Shown here: positions 7,632-10,487 of the stretch, in pieces
How the letters are laid out: each line of letters starts with the position of its first letter
Numbering within the stretch: position 1 is the first letter of the stretch
Assembly (NCBI GenBank): GCA_964600595.1
Contig: CAZRKL010000094.1
Span: 1 to 10,487, forward strand
Source of the DNA: DAIOEK01 sp964600595
Lineage (GTDB): Bacteria; Chloroflexota; Anaerolineae; Anaerolineales; Anaerolineaceae
Reading direction: 5' to 3'
DNA: 10,487 bases
Position numbers and translations under genes: made by a program
Notes under the pieces: model-generated
Seen by the model: only the letters and a program-made list of their open reading frames with translations
What the model was told of the DNA's origin: nothing
The model's database searches: none

Positions 7632-8450
7632 TCAGTTCAGGATTCCAGATGTTTCCAACTTGCTTACCTTGCGAAAGGGATTGTTATCGTTTTCTTCATC
7701 AGAAGCTAACCGATAACCCAATCCCTCCCTTGATAGAATGAGACGTGGTTTCGAGGGATTTGACTCCATCTTTCCACGCAGTATGTGAATGAAATACTTG
7801 ATCCGATTTTGAATCTTTTCATTGTTTTCTCCCCAAACTTCCCTTGCAATTACTTCTTTGCTGACAAGCTTGGGTGCAAACCGAACAAGAACCGAAAATA
7901 CTTCAAATTCTTTTGCCGGCAATAATATTTTATTATCGTTCAAGGTTACTTCCCGATTTTCAATATCCACGCGCATATTTATCGTCGGGAAGGAATAAAT
8001 GGACACCGGGGGAGTAAATTGCGCCCGTCGAACAGCCGTATTGACTCGGGCAACCAATTCGGGCGGATAGAAAGGCTTGGTTATATAATCATCCGCCCCA
8101 AATTGTAATCCTTCCACCACATCATCTTTTAATGACCGGGCAGAGACAATCATTATTGGCGCGCTGGTGATTGTTCTCAGGTGCTGGTAGGTTTCGTAGC
8201 CATCCATATCAGGCATCATCAAATCCAGCAGGATGACATCAGGTTGGGTATGCGGGCACTTATCAATTGCATCTAAACCACTTTCCGCACCAATGACATC
8301 CATTCCAGAACCCATCAGGATAGTTTTAATCATGCGGACGGTTTCTGGTTCATCATCAACGATCATCACTGTAATTCGTTTATGACCCGTTGTAACCAGG
8401 TCCAGATCCACGCCACGATCATTATTCGAAGAGGATCCTCTCAATGCCAT
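7632..8450 (-). CDS. OmpR/PhoB-family response regulator (orphan)
   Basis: Cytosolic two-component transcription factor of 272 residues. After a variable N-terminal tail of about 25 residues comes the receiver domain (about 26-145): acidic pair Asp32-Asp33 (MIVDDEP), phospho-acceptor Asp76 (LLDLMMPDMDG), Ser103 (VSAR) and Lys125 (TKPF). A winged-helix DNA-binding domain follows (about 163-249) with the family signatures LPAKEFEVF, REVWGE, IQNRIKYFIHILRGKM and GLGYRL. An 18-residue polar tail closes the protein. The ATG at 8450 is preceded by GGTGAGGG four bases away and is preferred to an upstream in-frame TTG at 8471. It starts 45 bases after the small membrane protein gene and probably shares its transcript. 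No histidine kinase is visible in the window, so partner and targets are unknown. The metH promoter lies downstream, but I see no sign that this regulator controls it. Confidence 0.93.
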   Translation of the reverse strand: MALRGSSSNNDRGVDLDLVTTGHKRITVMIVDDEPETVRMIKTILMGSGMDVIGAESGLDAIDKCPHTQPDVILLDLMMPDMDGYETYQHLRTITSAPIMIVSARSLKDDVVEGLQFGADDYITKPFYPPELVARVNTAVRRAQFTPPVSIYSFPTINMRVDIENREVTLNDNKILLPAKEFEVFSVLVRFAPKLVSKEVIAREVWGENNEKIQNRIKYFIHILRGKMESNPSKPRLILSREGLGYRLASDEENDNNPFRKVSKLETSGILN

Positions 8451-8454
8451 AATT

Positions 8455-8462
8455 CCCTCACC
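8455..8462 (-). promoter_or_regulatory. Response-regulator ribosome binding site
   Basis: GGTGAGGG lies four bases before the ATG at 8450. It decides the start in favour of this ATG over the in-frame TTG at 8471, which lies upstream of the site and has no comparable purine run. Confidence 0.65.
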
Positions 8463-8495
8463 AACTTCCAAGATAATTTCAAAGAAAACAACAGA

Positions 8496-8945
8496 CTACC
8501 TCAGTTGTGACAGCATCTCCATCAACCTGCTATTTTGTTTAATTAATAGCATGATTGCATTAAAGGTGTATTCATTACCCATAACCTGTTGTTTTGCTGT
8601 GTTGTCTACCTTACTGTTATTGTATACATCTTTTTTGTAGTCATCGAGCATTTTTACTGTCAGCGCATCGACATTCGCGGTATAAGTTTGCACACTCTGA
8701 ATCACACTTTTTCGATAAGATTCTTCACGAACCTGTTGTATTTGCGCATTCACCACCTGAAATAAACTCAGAATAACCTGAAGAGCTAACAGTACAACCA
8801 AAGCTGTCAACCAGTATCTTTGCTGGCAGCCTTCACCTTTAAAGATCCCGGTTATTCCAGGAAGAATTTTTGGTTTACTTCTGGTGTTATGAAGCGCAAC
8901 TTTCGCTTCATTCACTGGTTCTTGATGTTCACTATGGTCGTCCAT
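8496..8945 (-). CDS. Hypothetical single-span membrane protein
   Basis: I do not recognise this 149-residue protein. An N-terminal polar segment (1-43, with several Lys/Arg and a lone Cys40) precedes one clear transmembrane helix (about 44-66, WLTALVVLLALQVILSLFQVV). The remaining 80 or so residues (67-149) are polar, rich in Gln, Lys, Asp and Asn, and look fully helical. With the basic flank on the N side, the C-terminal helices should face outward. This resembles the membrane and sensor half of a signalling protein without its kinase or methyl-accepting part. The ATG at 8945 has only a weak site (GCGG) before it. A better GAGGT lies 18 bases upstream, too far for this ATG, so the start is less secure than the frame. 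It lies 45 bases before the response regulator and is probably co-transcribed. A role in sensing is inference from context only. Confidence 0.65.
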   Translation of the reverse strand: MDDHSEHQEPVNEAKVALHNTRSKPKILPGITGIFKGEGCQQRYWLTALVVLLALQVILSLFQVVNAQIQQVREESYRKSVIQSVQTYTANVDALTVKMLDDYKKDVYNNSKVDNTAKQQVMGNEYTFNAIMLLIKQNSRLMEMLSQLR

Positions 8946-8978
8946 ATCCGCAATCTCAGCATTACCTCAATATGTTAA

Positions 8979-9014
8979 TCGTGCAGGAAGAGGAAGGTCC
9001 TGTTTCCTGCACGA
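8979..9014 (-). terminator. Long hairpin after the RTX gene, possible terminator
   Basis: A perfect 11-bp inverted repeat, TCGTGCAGGAA (9014-9004) and TTCCTGCACGA (8989-8979), encloses a 14-base loop that itself contains AGGA/TCCT complementarity. It begins 25 bases after the RTX stop and ends 33 bases before the membrane-protein ATG. The minus-strand sequence after it, TTAACATATT, is AU-rich but not a clean U-tract. It could be an imperfect terminator separating the RTX gene from the next unit, a transcript-stabilising stem, or an operator. Confidence 0.5.
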
Positions 9015-9038
9015 ATGGAATTATTGTGACTAAATTAT

Positions 9039-10487
9039 TTATTCCATGACCATGAGCAATGTGCCAAAGAAGTTGGTAATGATGTTCATGTTTCCACCCA
9101 ACATCTGGCTGCCAGAGTAGATCCACATACCATCATTTTTGCCAGGATGCATTTCAGAACGGATGGTATTCCCATTTTCGTCTTCTGCGTATTCTGGTAA
9201 AGCAGACCACTTTCCACCTGGTTCTGATGTGTCCCAGAACATTTCCATGAGTTTGGCATCGCGACTATCGGAGCTGACAACCATGGAATATTCAAAGGAT
9301 ACTGTTCCAGGTACAGTTGGCAGAGGAACAATGGAATTCAGATCAGCACCCTGCCACATTCCCAGGGTCATGCCTTTGCCATACTTATATGGATCCACAC
9401 CCGCGGGCAATGTCTCTTCTTCTTCTTTGACGAGATTAGCCCAGTAATTCGTACCATCCATAGATTCACATAATCCATATATGCGTACCCAATCACCAGT
9501 GGGCAGCAACAGCTGGAATACTTGATCGGGAGCTAGACAAACCAGATTTACAGGTTCATCACCGGTTACCGGGATAATGAACGGGAAGACGCCGCCGCCC
9601 TCTTCATCATCATCGTCATTCGGAACTGCCAGCGCAACCGGCAATTCAATGCTGAACCAGTTATCCTCTTTGACTACGCTTCCTGGAATGGCTACCGCGT
9701 CGAGGTCAGTATCAATGCCATCGGTATCATCCATGCTGTTCAGCAGATCGGTCTGGTCTCCGCCATAAATGTTATCCACTCCGCCGCCGCCGCCGATTCC
9801 ATCATTGCCACCCCGACCTTCGATGTTATTGGCGATATCATTGCCATTGAGGGTATCGTCGTACTCTGTTCCAACCAGATTGGTAAAGAAACCTGAAAGG
9901 GTAATCCACAGGCTGCGGAAAGTACCGCCGCCTTCATCCCAGGTCGCCACTTCCTGACGATCTGTACGGCTCATATCCAACGCAATACCGCGATCATATT
10001 GGGTGAAATCCAGTGTATCTGTCCCTTCAGAAGTGAGAACCAGGTCTCCCCAGGCTCCAGCCATGAACTGGAAGTAGTTCGCGCCTGACCCGCCATTAAT
10101 GAATGTTGGGGCGGACTCGCTGACTCCATTGGATCCCAGAATATAGATTGTGTCATCATCGGCGCCGGCATGGATTTGATCAGCACCTTCACTGGTGTAA
10201 ATCGTATCATCTCCAGCATCGCCAGTGATGATATCATCCCCCGCGCCGCCATCGATAGTATCATTACCATCTCCAGCGTAAAGGATGTCGTTTCCAATGC
10301 CACCACTCAGGGTGTCATTGCCTAAACCACCATCGAGGTAGTCATCTCCTTCGGCGCCATCCAGTGTATCGTCACCTTCAATGCCATACATTTCGTCATC
10401 ACCAGCGCCACCGGATAGATAATCAAATCCATCACCTCCGTTTAAGGTATCATCTCCACCTTCACCGTAGATATTATCATTTCCCAA
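9039..10487 (-). CDS. RTX-type calcium-binding protein, C-terminal part (partial)
   Basis: The 3' 482 codons of a larger extracellular protein; the 5' end lies beyond the window, and the first visible codon (TTG) is a repeat Leu, not a start. Counting from the window edge, residues 1-117 are thirteen consecutive nine-residue RTX units (for example EGDDTLDGA, LGNDTLSGG, DGNDTIDGG). These fold as a calcium-loaded parallel beta-roll. Residues about 118-200 form a non-repeat insert like those between RTX blocks. Residues about 203-250 are a second, degenerate block (GTEYDDTLNG, GRGGNDGIGG, VDNIYGGDQTD). After DTDGIDTDLDAVA come an acidic run (NDDDDEEGGG, 290-299), VFPFIIPVTGD (300-310) and a probably beta-rich end (about 311-482) with Cys317 and Cys340 and WDTSEPGGKW. 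RTX proteins act outside the cell as toxins, enzymes, adhesins or surface-layer proteins; which applies here depends on the missing N-terminus. No secretion genes are visible nearby. Confidence 0.9.
   Translation of the reverse strand: MGNDNIYGEGGDDTLNGGDGFDYLSGGAGDDEMYGIEGDDTLDGAEGDDYLDGGLGNDTLSGGIGNDILYAGDGNDTIDGGAGDDIITGDAGDDTIYTSEGADQIHAGADDDTIYILGSNGVSESAPTFINGGSGANYFQFMAGAWGDLVLTSEGTDTLDFTQYDRGIALDMSRTDRQEVATWDEGGGTFRSLWITLSGFFTNLVGTEYDDTLNGNDIANNIEGRGGNDGIGGGGGVDNIYGGDQTDLLNSMDDTDGIDTDLDAVAIPGSVVKEDNWFSIELPVALAVPNDDDDEEGGGVFPFIIPVTGDEPVNLVCLAPDQVFQLLLPTGDWVRIYGLCESMDGTNYWANLVKEEEETLPAGVDPYKYGKGMTLGMWQGADLNSIVPLPTVPGTVSFEYSMVVSSDSRDAKLMEMFWDTSEPGGKWSALPEYAEDENGNTIRSEMHPGKNDGMWIYSGSQMLGGNMNIITNFFGTLLMVME
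10137..10487 (-). repeat. Tandem 27-bp repeat coding for RTX nonapeptides
   Basis: Thirteen units of 27 bases run without an indel from the window edge to 10137, each coding one copy of the GGxGxDxUx RTX motif. Units differ at many positions, so this is an old, diverged array and not a recent expansion. The last units (TIYTSEGADQ, HAGADDDTIY) are degenerate, marking the end of the roll. More units probably lie beyond the window. Confidence 0.85.

Noticed and set aside
684..7716. Many plus-strand open frames of 60-170 codons, mainly opposite metH and the YitJ-type gene.
   Set aside because: They lie antisense to well-recognised conserved genes, overlap one another in different frames and show no recognisable domain.
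8451..8471. TTG start for the response regulator at 8471.
   Set aside because: The strong GGTGAGGG site lies downstream of this TTG and is well placed for the ATG at 8450.
8912..8962. A 16-codon minus-strand reading frame overlapping the start of the small membrane protein gene, right behind GAGGT.
   Set aside because: GAGGT is only one base from its ATG, too close to serve it, and the peptide has no recognisable feature. A leader peptide cannot be excluded but is not supported.
9561..9575. IPVTG read as a sortase cell-wall sorting signal.
   Set aside because: About 170 residues follow it, without the hydrophobic span and short basic tail that must come directly after a sorting motif.
10137..10487. 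Regular 27-base repetition that could suggest a CRISPR array.
   Set aside because: There are no spacers, the units diverge freely and each codes an RTX nonapeptide in an open frame.

Overview
All six genes in this window lie on the minus strand, so transcription runs from high to low coordinates. The composition suggests a Chloroflexota bacterium, probably of the Anaerolineae. The grounds are a SAM-I riboswitch before a cobalamin-dependent metH, a YitJ-type fused homocysteine methyltransferase/methylene-THF reductase, a DUF4349 lipoprotein, and an RTX protein with an internal IPVTG segment of a kind I associate with that phylum. The assignment rests on family impressions, not on a marker gene.

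Layout in the direction of transcription. (1) 10487-9039: the 3' part of a secreted RTX calcium-binding protein. It has thirteen in-register nonapeptide repeats, a second degenerate repeat block, an acidic linker, an IPVTG motif and a cysteine-containing C-terminal region. A long hairpin lies in the gap after it. (2) 8945-7632: a probable two-gene unit, made of a 149-residue single-span membrane protein of unknown family and an OmpR/PhoB-type response regulator. No histidine kinase lies beside them. (3) 7594-2000: a methionine unit. A good sigma-70-like promoter (TTGACA-17-TAAACT) drives a leader holding a textbook SAM-I (S-box) aptamer, an antiterminator and an intrinsic terminator. metH (B12-dependent methionine synthase) follows, then after one base a bifunctional Hcy methyltransferase/MTHFR gene. 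(4) 1874-92: a metallophosphoesterase of the MJ0912-like type and a DUF4349 lipoprotein, probably co-transcribed. No gene-free stretch exceeds 300 bases; the longest, 7392-7631, is the metH leader and promoter.

The methionine unit is self-contained. The MTHFR half of the second protein makes 5-methyl-THF, MetH uses it to methylate homocysteine through cobalamin, and SAM derived from methionine should bind the aptamer and favour termination about 10 bases before the metH start. The unusual point is that both proteins carry an N-terminal homocysteine-binding domain with a full set of zinc cysteines.

I see no phage, transposon, CRISPR or defence module. The least-explained parts are the C-terminal region of the RTX protein and the small membrane protein paired with the orphan regulator.
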